Positions 43,564 to 52,148 of a DNA stretch of 64,000 bases are shown here, in pieces. Where the stretch lies: NCBI RefSeq assembly GCF_018617875.1, contig NZ_JACSKZ010000001.1, positions 62,001 to 126,000 of the forward strand, given 5' to 3'. The notes under the pieces are model-generated. The model was not told where the DNA came from and made no database searches. It saw nothing but the letters and a program-made list of their open reading frames with translations. The stretch is from Exiguobacterium algae. Lineage in GTDB: Bacteria > Bacillota > Bacilli > Exiguobacteriales > Exiguobacteriaceae. Position 1 is the first letter of the stretch; each line of letters starts with the position of its first letter. The translations under genes and the position numbers were made by a program.

Positions 43564-45022
43564 AGAGTTGTTCGATCGTCTCTGCCGAATCGGGTTCCGG
43601 TTCAGACGGGACAGGCGGTTCATAATGAGTGGAGACCGACTTCTCCGTGACATCGGTCGGTTTCAAGATGACCGTCAACGGTTTCGACGTGTCGCCACGT
43701 ACCGGGAAGGCCCCGGGGATATGAAGTGCCTCATAGACGGTTTTCCCTGCATCATCTTTGACTGTGACGATGCCTTTACGGGTCGTCTTCACCTCGAACG
43801 TCTTGTCATCGACTGCCTTCACAGTGACACTTGTCTTCAACGTGTTCACGTAGTTGATTGTGCGGCTCGTATAGCGTTTATACTTCCCATCGGTCACTTG
43901 TGCGACGATTCGGTACTTCCCGCTCGGTAGCCAGTCTCCTCTCGAGTACATCGTGAACAGCTTGTTCGGAGTCAGCGTCTTTACTTTTCTCCCGTCTTTG
44001 TACATTGCGAACGACGTCTTCAAATTCGAGTGGTTCGTCACACTCAGTTTGATTTCTCTCACATACCGGCTCCGAAGCGTCGACGGGGTCGAGATGTGGA
44101 TCGGCCGCGGCGTATGATCAACCAACCATTTCGTATTCAGTTCCGCATACGTTTTGCCTGGTTTCCGAGGCATCTTCGCAATCATCGTATCGATTTCCGC
44201 CGGCGTCAGAAATGGGTTGACCGATTTGACGAGCGCGAGACTCGCTGTGACCATCGGTGCCGCGACAGAGGTCCCGTTCAAGTATGTAAACTGATTGTTT
44301 ACCCCGAGGGAGAGAATACTGACACCCGGTGCGACGACTTTCACATGATTGTCCATGTTGCTGAAGCGCGCGATCCGATGGTTCGAATCGATGGCTCCGA
44401 CGGCAATGACTTCTTTCATGCTCGCCGGGAACGAGGTTCTGTCCTCCCCGTCATTCCCGGAAGATGCGACGACGATGACCCCTTTGGCACGGGCACGTTG
44501 AATCGCATTTGCCAACCGCTCGTCATATTCTTCACCGCCGAGTGAGATGTTGATGATGTTCGCGCCTTTAGCGACCGCGGTATCGACCGCTTTTGCGACG
44601 ATCCACGTATCGGTATATTCTGAATCTTCCCCATAGAACACATTGTAAAAATGATAGCGCACGTTCGGTGCGAGACCCGCGATGCCGTATTTGTTATGTT
44701 TTCCGGCCATGATGCCGGCCGTGTGGGTGCCATGAAAATCCGCAATATACGGTCCTTGCAGCGATTGGACGACCCGTGGCACATTCTTTAATTCAATATG
44801 GTTCCGGTCAGCGGACGAGTCGATCAATGCGACGACGATATCGCGTGCGCCCCGTGTCTTGTTCCAGGCGAGGTCCGTTCCGGTTTGCATGATATAATAT
44901 TGATTCGAGATTCGAGGTTCTGTTGTCGTATAGCCATGTTTTTCGAGTAACACCGGCTTTGACGCAGACGCGGCTGACGGGATGAGAATCGCCAACGCGG
45001 TCAGTAAAGCTATCCGTTTCAT
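43562..45022 (-). CDS. Secreted subtilisin-like serine protease (S8)
   Basis: 486 residues with a signal peptide (about 1-20, ending SAASA). The catalytic domain shows Asp68 (VALIDSSAD), His97 (FHGTHTAG), oxyanion Asn190 (SSGNDG) and Ser252 (NGTSVAAP). There is no I9 propeptide; the mature domain starts soon after the signal. Residues 310-430 form a beta-rich C-terminal extension, and a Pro/Glu-rich tail follows (PPVPSEPEPDSAE). It is probably an extracellular protease. The DSS in place of DTG after the catalytic Asp is unusual but still fits. It is monocistronic. Confidence 0.88.
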   Translation of the reverse strand: MKRIALLTALAILIPSAASASKPVLLEKHGYTTTEPRISNQYYIMQTGTDLAWNKTRGARDIVVALIDSSADRNHIELKNVPRVVQSLQGPYIADFHGTHTAGIMAGKHNKYGIAGLAPNVRYHFYNVFYGEDSEYTDTWIVAKAVDTAVAKGANIINISLGGEEYDERLANAIQRARAKGVIVVASSGNDGEDRTSFPASMKEVIAVGAIDSNHRIARFSNMDNHVKVVAPGVSILSLGVNNQFTYLNGTSVAAPMVTASLALVKSVNPFLTPAEIDTMIAKMPRKPGKTYAELNTKWLVDHTPRPIHISTPSTLRSRYVREIKLSVTNHSNLKTSFAMYKDGRKVKTLTPNKLFTMYSRGDWLPSGKYRIVAQVTDGKYKRYTSRTINYVNTLKTSVTVKAVDDKTFEVKTTRKGIVTVKDDAGKTVYEALHIPGAFPVRGDTSKPLTVILKPTDVTEKSVSTHYEPPVPSEPEPDSAETIEQL

Positions 45023-45112
45023 TCATTTCGCTCCATTCCAAACAATCGAAGTTGAGATTATTATCTCAAATCACGAGCCGAATTTCCCTTTTTTTATAAA
45101 AATATTATTTTG

Positions 45113-45520
45113 TCACCAATCCCCCGGTTCGTCCGCTTGGTCCATCTCATAGTCAATGATCTTTCCGATCGTCAAATACGTATAATACCGGGCGAGCTCC
45201 ACGCGTGACGGGTCCGGTTTGAAGCCATCCAGGTCTTCTCCGAGCGGCGAACCGTCGATCGTCTCGAACTGCTGGCAAAAAAAAGACTCCGTCTCCGTAT
45301 CCCAGACAATCCGGTCGCCGATATAACCGCTGCCGAAGCGAATGTAGTCGATGATTGAAGGGACGATGACTTCCGATGGCAACCGCTCGCTCATCCGGCC
45401 GACGAGTTCATAGCGTAGCCGGTCGGCTTGTCCGGCTGCTTCGAGTGAGGTGCATTTCAACACTTCTTTATTGATCTCGACCAAGACGACATAATCTCCC
45501 GGTTCAATGGAAAGCTTCAT
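45113..45520 (-). CDS. 135-residue acidic protein, unknown
   Basis: A cytoplasmic acidic protein without recognised motifs. It begins MKLSIEPGDYVVLVEINKEV and ends in an acidic tail DQADEPGDW. The ribosome binding site GGTGAGGAG lies directly before ATG 45520. It stands alone between the protease gene and a divergent unknown gene. Confidence 0.5.
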   Translation of the reverse strand: MKLSIEPGDYVVLVEINKEVLKCTSLEAAGQADRLRYELVGRMSERLPSEVIVPSIIDYIRFGSGYIGDRIVWDTETESFFCQQFETIDGSPLGEDLDGFKPDPSRVELARYYTYLTIGKIIDYEMDQADEPGDW

Positions 45521-45698
45521 CTCCTCACCCCCACCCTCTCGTTAGCCACTTCGTTCTCTGATCCTCTACATAGATGTATTCGGAATGAAACGAGGAATTC
45601 CTGTAAGCACATAAAATTTCCTAAAAGGTGATTGGGATTTACATGTTGAAATCGCTTTTTGTTATACTAAAGATATGAATGGAGAGAGGATGTGTACT

Positions 45699-46592
45699 AT
45701 GGCCAAACGACCATTGACCCCTCGCGAAAGTGAATTGATTGCGACCGCCCTGTTTGTCGTCGGAACCGTCCCGTACGCCGGCCACATCGACCGTCTTGAA
45801 TCACTCACGCTTCGTGATATTGCTGACGATTACATGAACGGGACCATCACATCGGCCAGTGCAATCGATGCGTTAGACCAGTATATTTATGTTCGACGCC
45901 ATCGCTTCAAAAATGTGACCCCGCATAACCTATGGACGCTCGACGACCGGACGGAGCAGGAAGCGTTACGTCACATCTCAAAACGTCCAGAACTGAAAAA
46001 AGGACAGACGCTGAATAAACGGAATCAACCGTTCCAGGTCGGTCAAAACATCGAGTTCAAAGTGGACAAGCATGTCGACCGCGGTCAGTTCCGGATCTAT
46101 ATCGGGAAGCAACAAGGGTACACGTGCAAAGCCCAATCGAAAGAACGGGAAAAACACAAAACGCTCTCGGGCTGGATCACCCATATCGACCCGAAGGACC
46201 GCCTCGTCTTCGTGAACTTGACCGACTATGGACGATTGCCGCTCGAGAAAGAGTATAAAGAGCAACTCGAATCGATGAGTGTCGCCTTGCTTGGATGGTT
46301 CGCAACGGCCACGCTTCCTGCTGAGACAGACGCGTTGACGGCGAAAAAGATGCTCGCCACCCTCCAACGCCGCGACCAGCCTTATTGGTTCACCCTTACC
46401 GAGGCGTTGAACCATCCCCGGCCGGAGCACGTCAAACGTTGGGGAACGGTCGTCAATCTCCTGATCAAAGCAAGCACCGGTGACCAAAAGGCGATCCAAA
46501 CGTTGGAGACACAGGAAGACAAATACTTTAAGGATGCATTCATTCGCGCACTCCGCGCCTTACATGAGCATCTCTCGAAGTCCACAACCTAA
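45699..46592 (+). CDS. 297-residue protein, unknown
   Basis: Begins MAKRPLTPRESELIATALFV; the N-terminal 100 residues look helical and the middle (about 115-185) beta-rich with many Lys/Arg (GQFRIYIGKQQGYTCK), which could bind nucleic acid. I do not recognise it. ATG 45699 lies eight bases after AGAGGA; two earlier ATG codons (45675, 45690) are less well placed. A TATACT -10 at 45663-45668 with TTTACA 19 bases upstream is a possible promoter. A strong terminator follows. Confidence 0.55.
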   Translation: MAKRPLTPRESELIATALFVVGTVPYAGHIDRLESLTLRDIADDYMNGTITSASAIDALDQYIYVRRHRFKNVTPHNLWTLDDRTEQEALRHISKRPELKKGQTLNKRNQPFQVGQNIEFKVDKHVDRGQFRIYIGKQQGYTCKAQSKEREKHKTLSGWITHIDPKDRLVFVNLTDYGRLPLEKEYKEQLESMSVALLGWFATATLPAETDALTAKKMLATLQRRDQPYWFTLTEALNHPRPEHVKRWGTVVNLLIKASTGDQKAIQTLETQEDKYFKDAFIRALRALHEHLSKSTT

Positions 46593-46633
46593 AAAGCACG
46601 AGATCGGGACCGCCCCGACCTCGTGCTTTTCTT
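46592..46633. terminator. Bidirectional terminator
   Basis: AAAAGCACGAG and TCGGG pair with CCCGA and CTCGTGCTTTT. Confidence 0.85.
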
Positions 46634-47048
46634 ATTGCGAGACACGCAGCCCGACTTCCGGCTGACAGACGCTCTCGAGCTGATAGGTGAGCCAACCACC
46701 GAGCCGGATGCGGACGACCAATGTCCCGGTCTCTGAGATCGATGCCTCATCAATTTGAATCATTCGTTCTTTAATGTGATTTGAGGCGAGTTCGATCGCA
46801 CCGAGGGCGACCAGGGCACGGACGAATTCATCCGGTCGGACACGGACGGTTTCAGCCAATTGACGAACCGGCAACTTGATTTCACGACCGTGCCCATCAA
46901 AATATCGTTCGATGATCAAATCCAGTACCACGCCCATGGCGGACTCACCGCCAAAAGCGGTGCAATTGAACTCGACCCCGTCTGCCAGTCGGCCGGTCGT
47001 CTCCGTCAATAAGGTTTGCAACGTTCGATAAAGAAGGTGACGCTCCAT
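46632..47048 (-). CDS. 138-residue protein, possibly with a winged-helix-like region
   Basis: Begins MERHLLYRTLQTLLTETTG. The middle, IKLPVRQLAETVRVRPDEFV, resembles a short helix-turn-helix, followed by two strands. No family can be named. ATG 47048 follows AGGTGA; the in-frame GTG 47057 lies within that ribosome binding site and is unlikely. It is monocistronic. Confidence 0.5.
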   Translation of the reverse strand: MERHLLYRTLQTLLTETTGRLADGVEFNCTAFGGESAMGVVLDLIIERYFDGHGREIKLPVRQLAETVRVRPDEFVRALVALGAIELASNHIKERMIQIDEASISETGTLVVRIRLGGWLTYQLESVCQPEVGLRVSQ

Positions 47049-47236
47049 CTGTCTCACCTGTCCTCTTCTTCTGAGATACGTTCAGTTTAAGGCGAAACGG
47101 ATTTTTTCACGACTTCCCTCCTGTCAACGAACAGTTCCGCTAATAGGCAGTAAGCCTTGACGTTATCTTACAAAAGCTGAACGGTTCGCGACATATCGGG
47201 TACAATAAAACAAGAGATGAAAGGAGACGGTTCACG

Positions 47237-48154
47237 ATGCAGCATAAATGGAAACTGGGTGCGGCGACACTTTTCGCCGGATATTACGGAATCAGCTACT
47301 ATGCCTTCAAACGAATGACGCGAGGGAAACGGAAAACACCGGAGATGTTACTCGCCCCTTATACGGCAGAAGATCAATCTTTTTACCATGACGTTCCTTT
47401 CGAGCACGTCTCTATCCGTTCCCGTGACGATTTACGCTTGTACGGACGGATCTATCGGAACCATAACGCCAAGAAATGGGTCGTCTTTGTACACGGTTAT
47501 ACGGCCTCCCACTCTTTCATGGCTCCTCACTTAGCGATGTTCCACCGGCTCGGGTACAACCTGCTCGCGGTCGATTTACGTTCACACGGGGAGTCTGAAG
47601 GGGTCTACGCCTCCTACGGCTATCACGAGAAGCAGGACATGGCCGACTGGGTCGACTGGTTACGTGAGAAAGAGCAAGTCGACACGATCGGGCTGCACGG
47701 GGTCTCTATGGGGGCGGCGACGGTTCTTCAGACCGCGCCTTTGACCGATGTCGATTTCATCATGGCCGAGTGCCCGTTCGATGACATGCGGCAGCTGATG
47801 CGACACCAACTCATCGAGCTTCACCGGCTCCCGGGTGACCTGTTCCTTCCGGGGATCGATTATTTCCTCTGGTCACGGGCCGGTTTCCGGATGAAGGAAG
47901 TCCGTCCGAAAGCGGCGGTCGAACAGACTGAAACCCCGATCTTATTCATTCACGGGTCAAAAGACGATTTCGTCCCGACGTGGATGTCTGTCGAGATGAA
48001 CGCGCTCAACCGCAAAAACGACCTCACCTTGATTGATGGGGCCGAGCATACGGACTGCATCATAAAAGATGCCGTGGGCTATGAGCGTGCGGTCACTCAC
48101 TTTTTGAATCGACATGGATTGGACCAGCGATCAGATCAAGAAGGGCATGGATGA
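47237..48154 (+). CDS. Alpha/beta hydrolase, membrane-anchored
   Basis: 305 residues. A weak N-terminal hydrophobic segment (GAATLFAGYYGISYYAF) may anchor it. The hydrolase fold shows VVFVHGYTAS (oxyanion), the nucleophile elbow GLHGVSMGA, Asp in FIHGSKDDFVP and His in DGAEHTD, so the catalytic triad is complete. It resembles the YqkD/BAAT-like lipase or esterase group. ATG 47237 follows AAAGGAGACGG. Its last 62 bases overlap the convergent CPBP gene. Confidence 0.85.
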   Translation: MQHKWKLGAATLFAGYYGISYYAFKRMTRGKRKTPEMLLAPYTAEDQSFYHDVPFEHVSIRSRDDLRLYGRIYRNHNAKKWVVFVHGYTASHSFMAPHLAMFHRLGYNLLAVDLRSHGESEGVYASYGYHEKQDMADWVDWLREKEQVDTIGLHGVSMGAATVLQTAPLTDVDFIMAECPFDDMRQLMRHQLIELHRLPGDLFLPGIDYFLWSRAGFRMKEVRPKAAVEQTETPILFIHGSKDDFVPTWMSVEMNALNRKNDLTLIDGAEHTDCIIKDAVGYERAVTHFLNRHGLDQRSDQEGHG

Positions 48155-48788
48155 CCATGACGGGCCAAAGGATCCCCATCGCCAAATAGAGGGCACCGAG
48201 CCCCACCCCGACGACGCCTGTCGTGATGACGCCCCGCAACCCCTGATAGGCGTGGGCCATACCGAACAACAGTCCCCCGATGATGGCGAGCGTCAGGTGG
48301 GAGGCGTCAAAATAGAGTGTGAGGGTATAGAGTAAGACCCCACGGAAGATGAACTCCTCGGTCACACCGGCTGTGACCGACACCGCTTTCCACACCTGTT
48401 CTTCCGATGAGGTACGCGGTAACAGCAACTTTTCCATGTCAAGCTCATAGTGAGGTCGAAGCCGGGCCCGTAACCGGGGCGACGTTTTGACGAGAAGATA
48501 ACAGACGAGACTGATTGCGATGAGGATAGAGGCCAAAAAGAACGCCTGCCACGCTCGTTCGTCACCGCTCGGTGGGAAGAATTTCAACCCGACTTCTTTT
48601 GGCGGTACTTGAAATAAAAAAACGAGCGCGAGCAACAGCAGACTCAATCCCCACGCCGATTGGATCGTCTGTTCGTACACTTTCGTCCGACCGAGCGATT
48701 GGATCATCGGTTCGATCAGTCGGGCGTTGAACAATTGGACGATCAATAAATAGCCGATGATGACGGTAAAAATCAATTGTTCGAGCAT
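48093..48788 (-). CDS. CPBP-family intramembrane metalloprotease
   Basis: 231 residues with six to seven membrane helices. The CPBP (CAAX protease, Abi) motifs are EEFIFRG (two Glu and Arg), FGMAHAYQG (His) and VMVIHALLD (His), all present, so it should be active. Family members act in protein processing, bacteriocin immunity or signalling. Its 3' end overlaps the convergent hydrolase gene by 62 bases. The start is ATG 48788 behind GGAGAGGAT. Confidence 0.87.
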   Translation of the reverse strand: MLEQLIFTVIIGYLLIVQLFNARLIEPMIQSLGRTKVYEQTIQSAWGLSLLLLALVFLFQVPPKEVGLKFFPPSGDERAWQAFFLASILIAISLVCYLLVKTSPRLRARLRPHYELDMEKLLLPRTSSEEQVWKAVSVTAGVTEEFIFRGVLLYTLTLYFDASHLTLAIIGGLLFGMAHAYQGLRGVITTGVVGVGLGALYLAMGILWPVMVIHALLDLIAGPIHVDSKSE

Positions 48789-48865
48789 CCATATCCTCTC
48801 CTGTCCTTCCTCTTAGCTATATGCTACACTATTCGGGTATTGTCTAAAAGCTAGGAGGCGGTATC

Positions 48866-49558
48866 TTGAAGCGATTGATGCTGCGACTGACCGGACTGCT
48901 CCTCGTGCTCGTCCTTTTTCTCGGTGCACTGGGCTGGCTCGGTCAACATGATAAAGTAAACAACGGATTATATCGAACCTATTACGGGGACAACGGCATC
49001 CCGTCCACGCACGTGGACGTCTATCAGGATGCGGCGACCACGTACGACGTCGACTGGAAACTCCTCGCCGCGGTCCACCGCGTTGAGACCATCTTCTCGC
49101 ACAGCTCCTCGATGCGCTCCTCTGTCGGGGCGATCGGCCCGTTCCAATTCATGCCGCGAACGTGGCTCGGCTGGGAATATGACACGGAAGACATTCGCGG
49201 GGACGTCCCGGAGGATGAGGTCGATTTGACAGACCTTTCCTTGATCGACCAGTACGGAGGTCTCGGACGTGACGGCGACGGTGACGGGAAAGCAGACCCG
49301 CACAGCCTGGTTGATTCTGCCCATACGGCGGCTTATTATTTAAGTGAGCATGGCGGGACGACGAGCGACTCCGCAACGTCGATTCAAAACGCGATCTTTG
49401 AATACAATCGAAGTGAGCAGTATGTCGATGACGTCATGTCGTTTTATGAATCGTATCAAACGGACGTCGTCCTTATTCCGGACGACCGTCTGACAGTCAA
49501 ACAACAAGCGGCCTACTATGCCATTCGCTACATCGAATGGTTCAAGACGTTGGGCTGA
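48866..49558 (+). CDS. Lytic transglycosylase-like exported protein
   Basis: 230 residues with an N-terminal signal anchor (LLLVLVLFLGALGWL). The SLT-like domain has the catalytic Glu in AAVHRVETIFSHSS, followed by GAIGPFQFMPRTW, and a calcium-binding-like acidic loop DGDGDGKADP. It probably cleaves peptidoglycan glycan strands at the cell surface. It starts at TTG 48866 behind AGGAGGCGGTATC. It may be co-transcribed with the DUF1643-like gene 28 bases downstream. Confidence 0.8.
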   Translation: MKRLMLRLTGLLLVLVLFLGALGWLGQHDKVNNGLYRTYYGDNGIPSTHVDVYQDAATTYDVDWKLLAAVHRVETIFSHSSSMRSSVGAIGPFQFMPRTWLGWEYDTEDIRGDVPEDEVDLTDLSLIDQYGGLGRDGDGDGKADPHSLVDSAHTAAYYLSEHGGTTSDSATSIQNAIFEYNRSEQYVDDVMSFYESYQTDVVLIPDDRLTVKQQAAYYAIRYIEWFKTLG

Positions 49559-49586
49559 TTTCATTCAATCGAAGTGAGGAATCCAT

Positions 49587-50174
49587 ATGAACACGCATGT
49601 AGAGGAAGTGACGATACGCGTCAAGTCGGTCTTCAATGAGGATAAGACGAAACGCTATATGCGCACTTATGAGTTTACAGACGTCCAAGACGGTGTCATC
49701 TGTGCGGTCATCATCTATTCACCCCGCATGAGCGACGCTTTCTTGTCCGGCACGACGACGCAACGTGCCTACATGTTGATGCGTAACCACCTTGAGCAAC
49801 CGATCCGTGAGATGCGGGTCATCAGTCTCGTCCCGACGCTCGCGATCAGTGACGACCTCCCGTACGTCGAGTCCCAACTCGATGAGGTGAACTATCACTA
49901 CGTCGAAGAGACGTTGAAAGACGTCGAGAACAGCAACGGCATGATCATCGTCGGCTGGGGCTCCCCGGGACGCCTCATGCACCATGCGACTTCTTATAAG
50001 ACGCTCTTCGCCGATTACGAGGCACAGATGTACTGCATCGGGACGACGGCAAAAGGTGAGCCGCAACAGATCCGAATGGCCAACGAGAACACCGTCCTCG
50101 AGGCGTTCAACAACGAATCCGTGAAACCGAAGTTTAAAATCGTGAAAGAAACAAAACAAGACGACTCCGAGTGA
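49587..50174 (+). CDS. DUF1643-like protein
   Basis: 195 residues with a layout like DUF1643: an N-terminal RYMRTYEF strand, a central MIIVGWGSPGRL block and YCIGTTAKGEPQQIRM, matching the WG...CxG...G.P pattern of that family. The function is unknown. ATG 49587 follows GTGAGGAATCCAT. A terminator overlaps the last codons. Confidence 0.6.
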   Translation: MNTHVEEVTIRVKSVFNEDKTKRYMRTYEFTDVQDGVICAVIIYSPRMSDAFLSGTTTQRAYMLMRNHLEQPIREMRVISLVPTLAISDDLPYVESQLDEVNYHYVEETLKDVENSNGMIIVGWGSPGRLMHHATSYKTLFADYEAQMYCIGTTAKGEPQQIRMANENTVLEAFNNESVKPKFKIVKETKQDDSE

Positions 50175-50188
50175 GTCGTCTTGTTTTA
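50153..50188. terminator. Bidirectional terminator
   Basis: AAAACAAGACGACTC pairs with GAGTCGTCTTGTTTT; the left arm encodes the end of the 49587 gene. Confidence 0.85.
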
Positions 50189-50214
50189 TGGTCTGATTCA
50201 TTTTCAGTGGAACT

Positions 50215-50481
50215 TCATTCCTCGAGCGCCTTCCGCTCGGCCTCCGACCGCGGGTAAGCGTTCGCCTGCCACTCCGCGCGGTAGATCGAATCGAGCTGGG
50301 TCAATCCGACCTCGTCGGTATCCTTGTCCGCGTCGACGCTCGACACCTCGTCCCATTTCGGGTCGAGATAAGAGTGGTCCTCCTCGCGTTTCCGGTCCGC
50401 CCGAATCTTTTGAATCCCCGCACCGGTCACTGCCGCAATCGCCAACCCGATTCCTGCACGCACCAATAGACGTTTCACCAT
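50215..50481 (-). CDS. Small protein with an N-terminal membrane segment, unknown
   Basis: 88 residues: KRLLVRAGIGLAIAAVTGAG forms a single membrane helix or signal anchor, and the rest is charged and hydrophilic. ATG 50481 follows AGGAGGAGACGAC. It sits 12 bases after the SMP-30 gene in the same direction and is likely co-transcribed. No family was recognised. Confidence 0.6.
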   Translation of the reverse strand: MVKRLLVRAGIGLAIAAVTGAGIQKIRADRKREEDHSYLDPKWDEVSSVDADKDTDEVGLTQLDSIYRAEWQANAYPRSEAERKALEE

Positions 50482-50493
50482 GTCGTCTCCTCC

Positions 50494-51375
50494 TTACCGT
50501 CCGAAACGATATAAGGGCATCCCTTTCACATTTGTGTCGACGAGAAAGACCGAACCGGCGTCCGGATACTTTTCTAGCGCCGACTCATCCATCCCCTCCC
50601 GGGCCGTCGTGATGGCCAAACGATTCAAGCCGTCCCCGATGAAACAGCAAGACGTCACGTTCGGGGCAGGGACGTTCACTTCTAACAGCTTCTCCCCCGT
50701 TTCCGGGTCCCAACGCGAGACTTTGCCACCGGCGTAATGTGCGACCCATAAGCACCCGTCCACATCCGAGGTCATGCCGTCCGGGAAGCCCTCCTCCGCC
50801 TCGAAGTCGACGGCGACCGTCCCGTTCGAGAGGGTCCCGGTCCGCAGATCGAAATCATATTTGCGAATCGTCTTCGTCGGCGTATCGATATGATAAAAGA
50901 CGGAGTGGTCCGGTGACCACGTCAACCCGTTCGAGAGGGTCAGCCCCCGTAAGAGTTCCGTCGTCGTCCCGTCCCGGTCCAGCCGATACAATGTCGCCTG
51001 TCCTTCTTGGTCCTGCAGGTGGAGTGTCCCGGCGAACAGGCGTCCATACGGGTCCGCCTTTCCGTCATTGAAGCGTAACTCCCCTTCCGGGTCGTCCAAC
51101 TCGACAATCTTATCCAACTCACGGAAAATCTCATCCCATTCGTAGATCCCGTCCTTCAACCCGACGACGACACCGTCCGTCACTTTCGGAACGACAAAGC
51201 CGAGCTGCTGGCCCATATCAAACGAAGACAATTCGTCCTCTTTCTCGTCATACCACCAGAGCGTATGGCCTTCGATATCCACCCAGTAAAACCGTTTCAG
51301 TTCCGCGTCCCAACAAGGTCCTTCGCCTAACGTGTTCCGGACCCGAATCCAAAGCGATGCGTCTACTCTCTCCAT
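50494..51375 (-). CDS. SMP-30/gluconolactonase-family protein
   Basis: 293 residues forming a six-bladed propeller of the SMP-30/LRE type, lactonases that open sugar lactones with a divalent metal. Key segments are LGEGPCWDAEL with the metal-binding Glu, GELRFNDGKADPYGRLFAGT with conserved Asn and Asp, LSNGLTWSPD (Asn), and GFPDGMTSDVDGCLWVAHY (Asp). All metal ligands appear present. The start is ATG 51375 behind GGAGGCTGTGTA. Confidence 0.88.
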   Translation of the reverse strand: MERVDASLWIRVRNTLGEGPCWDAELKRFYWVDIEGHTLWWYDEKEDELSSFDMGQQLGFVVPKVTDGVVVGLKDGIYEWDEIFRELDKIVELDDPEGELRFNDGKADPYGRLFAGTLHLQDQEGQATLYRLDRDGTTTELLRGLTLSNGLTWSPDHSVFYHIDTPTKTIRKYDFDLRTGTLSNGTVAVDFEAEEGFPDGMTSDVDGCLWVAHYAGGKVSRWDPETGEKLLEVNVPAPNVTSCCFIGDGLNRLAITTAREGMDESALEKYPDAGSVFLVDTNVKGMPLYRFGR

Positions 51376-51515
51376 TACACAGCCTCCACTCTATCTTTTA
51401 GTACAAAATCCTATTCCCGTAGATGGGACGGAATAAGCATGAAACGGACAAATGGTTCTCCCGGCACGCATCTTGGTATACTGAAGAAGGAAATCACAAA
51501 ACGAGGAGTGACGAC

Positions 51516-52115
51516 ATGTCAAAATGGGACAAACGCTATGATACGGACGTCTACGTATACGGGACGGAACCGAATGAATTTTTGAAGCAGTACTTCACCG
51601 CGCACGACATGGAAAAGAAACGCATCCTCGCCATCGCGGAAGGCGAAGGACGGAACGCCGTCTGGCTCGCCTCCATCGGTCATGACGTCGAGATGTGGGA
51701 CGGCTCCCGGGTCGGACTCGAAAAGGCCGAGCGGCTCGCCGCGACGAAAGGCGTCTCAATCAAGACGAAACACGTCGACCTGTCGGATGCGCTATGGGAA
51801 GAGGCGTCGTACGACGTCGTCGTCTGTATCTTCGGTCATTTCCCGCCGGACGTCCGTCAAGCCGTGTTCGACGGCGTCAAACGGACGCTCAAACAAGGCG
51901 GACTGTACGTCACCGAGGTGTATCATCAGGACCAGCTCATGTACGGCACGGGCGGACCGGGTGATGCGAACCTGCTTTACACCGTCGACACGTTCAAACC
52001 ACTGACGGCGGCACTCGACACGATCTTACTCTGCCAACAGACCGTCGAGCGTCAGGAAGGATTGTTCCATCACGGGCAATCGTCGGTCGTCCAATACGTC
52101 GGGATGAAACGTTAA
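51516..52115 (+). CDS. SAM-dependent class I methyltransferase (TehB-like)
   Basis: 199 residues. MSKWDKRYDTDVYVYGTEPN is the typical start of TehB-like methyltransferases. The SAM motif is ILAIAEGEGRNAVWLA, the acidic end of strand 2 is MWDGSRVGL, and a post-I VDLSD follows. The first Glu of GEGEGRN is AE here. The substrate is unknown; tellurite, thiopurine and small-molecule methylation are known for relatives. ATG 51516 follows CGAGGAGTGACGAC, and the frame upstream is not conserved. Confidence 0.85.
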   Translation: MSKWDKRYDTDVYVYGTEPNEFLKQYFTAHDMEKKRILAIAEGEGRNAVWLASIGHDVEMWDGSRVGLEKAERLAATKGVSIKTKHVDLSDALWEEASYDVVVCIFGHFPPDVRQAVFDGVKRTLKQGGLYVTEVYHQDQLMYGTGGPGDANLLYTVDTFKPLTAALDTILLCQQTVERQEGLFHHGQSSVVQYVGMKR

Positions 52116-52148
52116 AAAACCTCTCCGAACGGTTCGGAGAGGTTTCGT
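52115..52148. terminator. Bidirectional terminator
   Basis: AACCTCTCCGAAC pairs with GTTCGGAGAGGTT between the convergent methyltransferase and rlmN genes. Confidence 0.85.
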
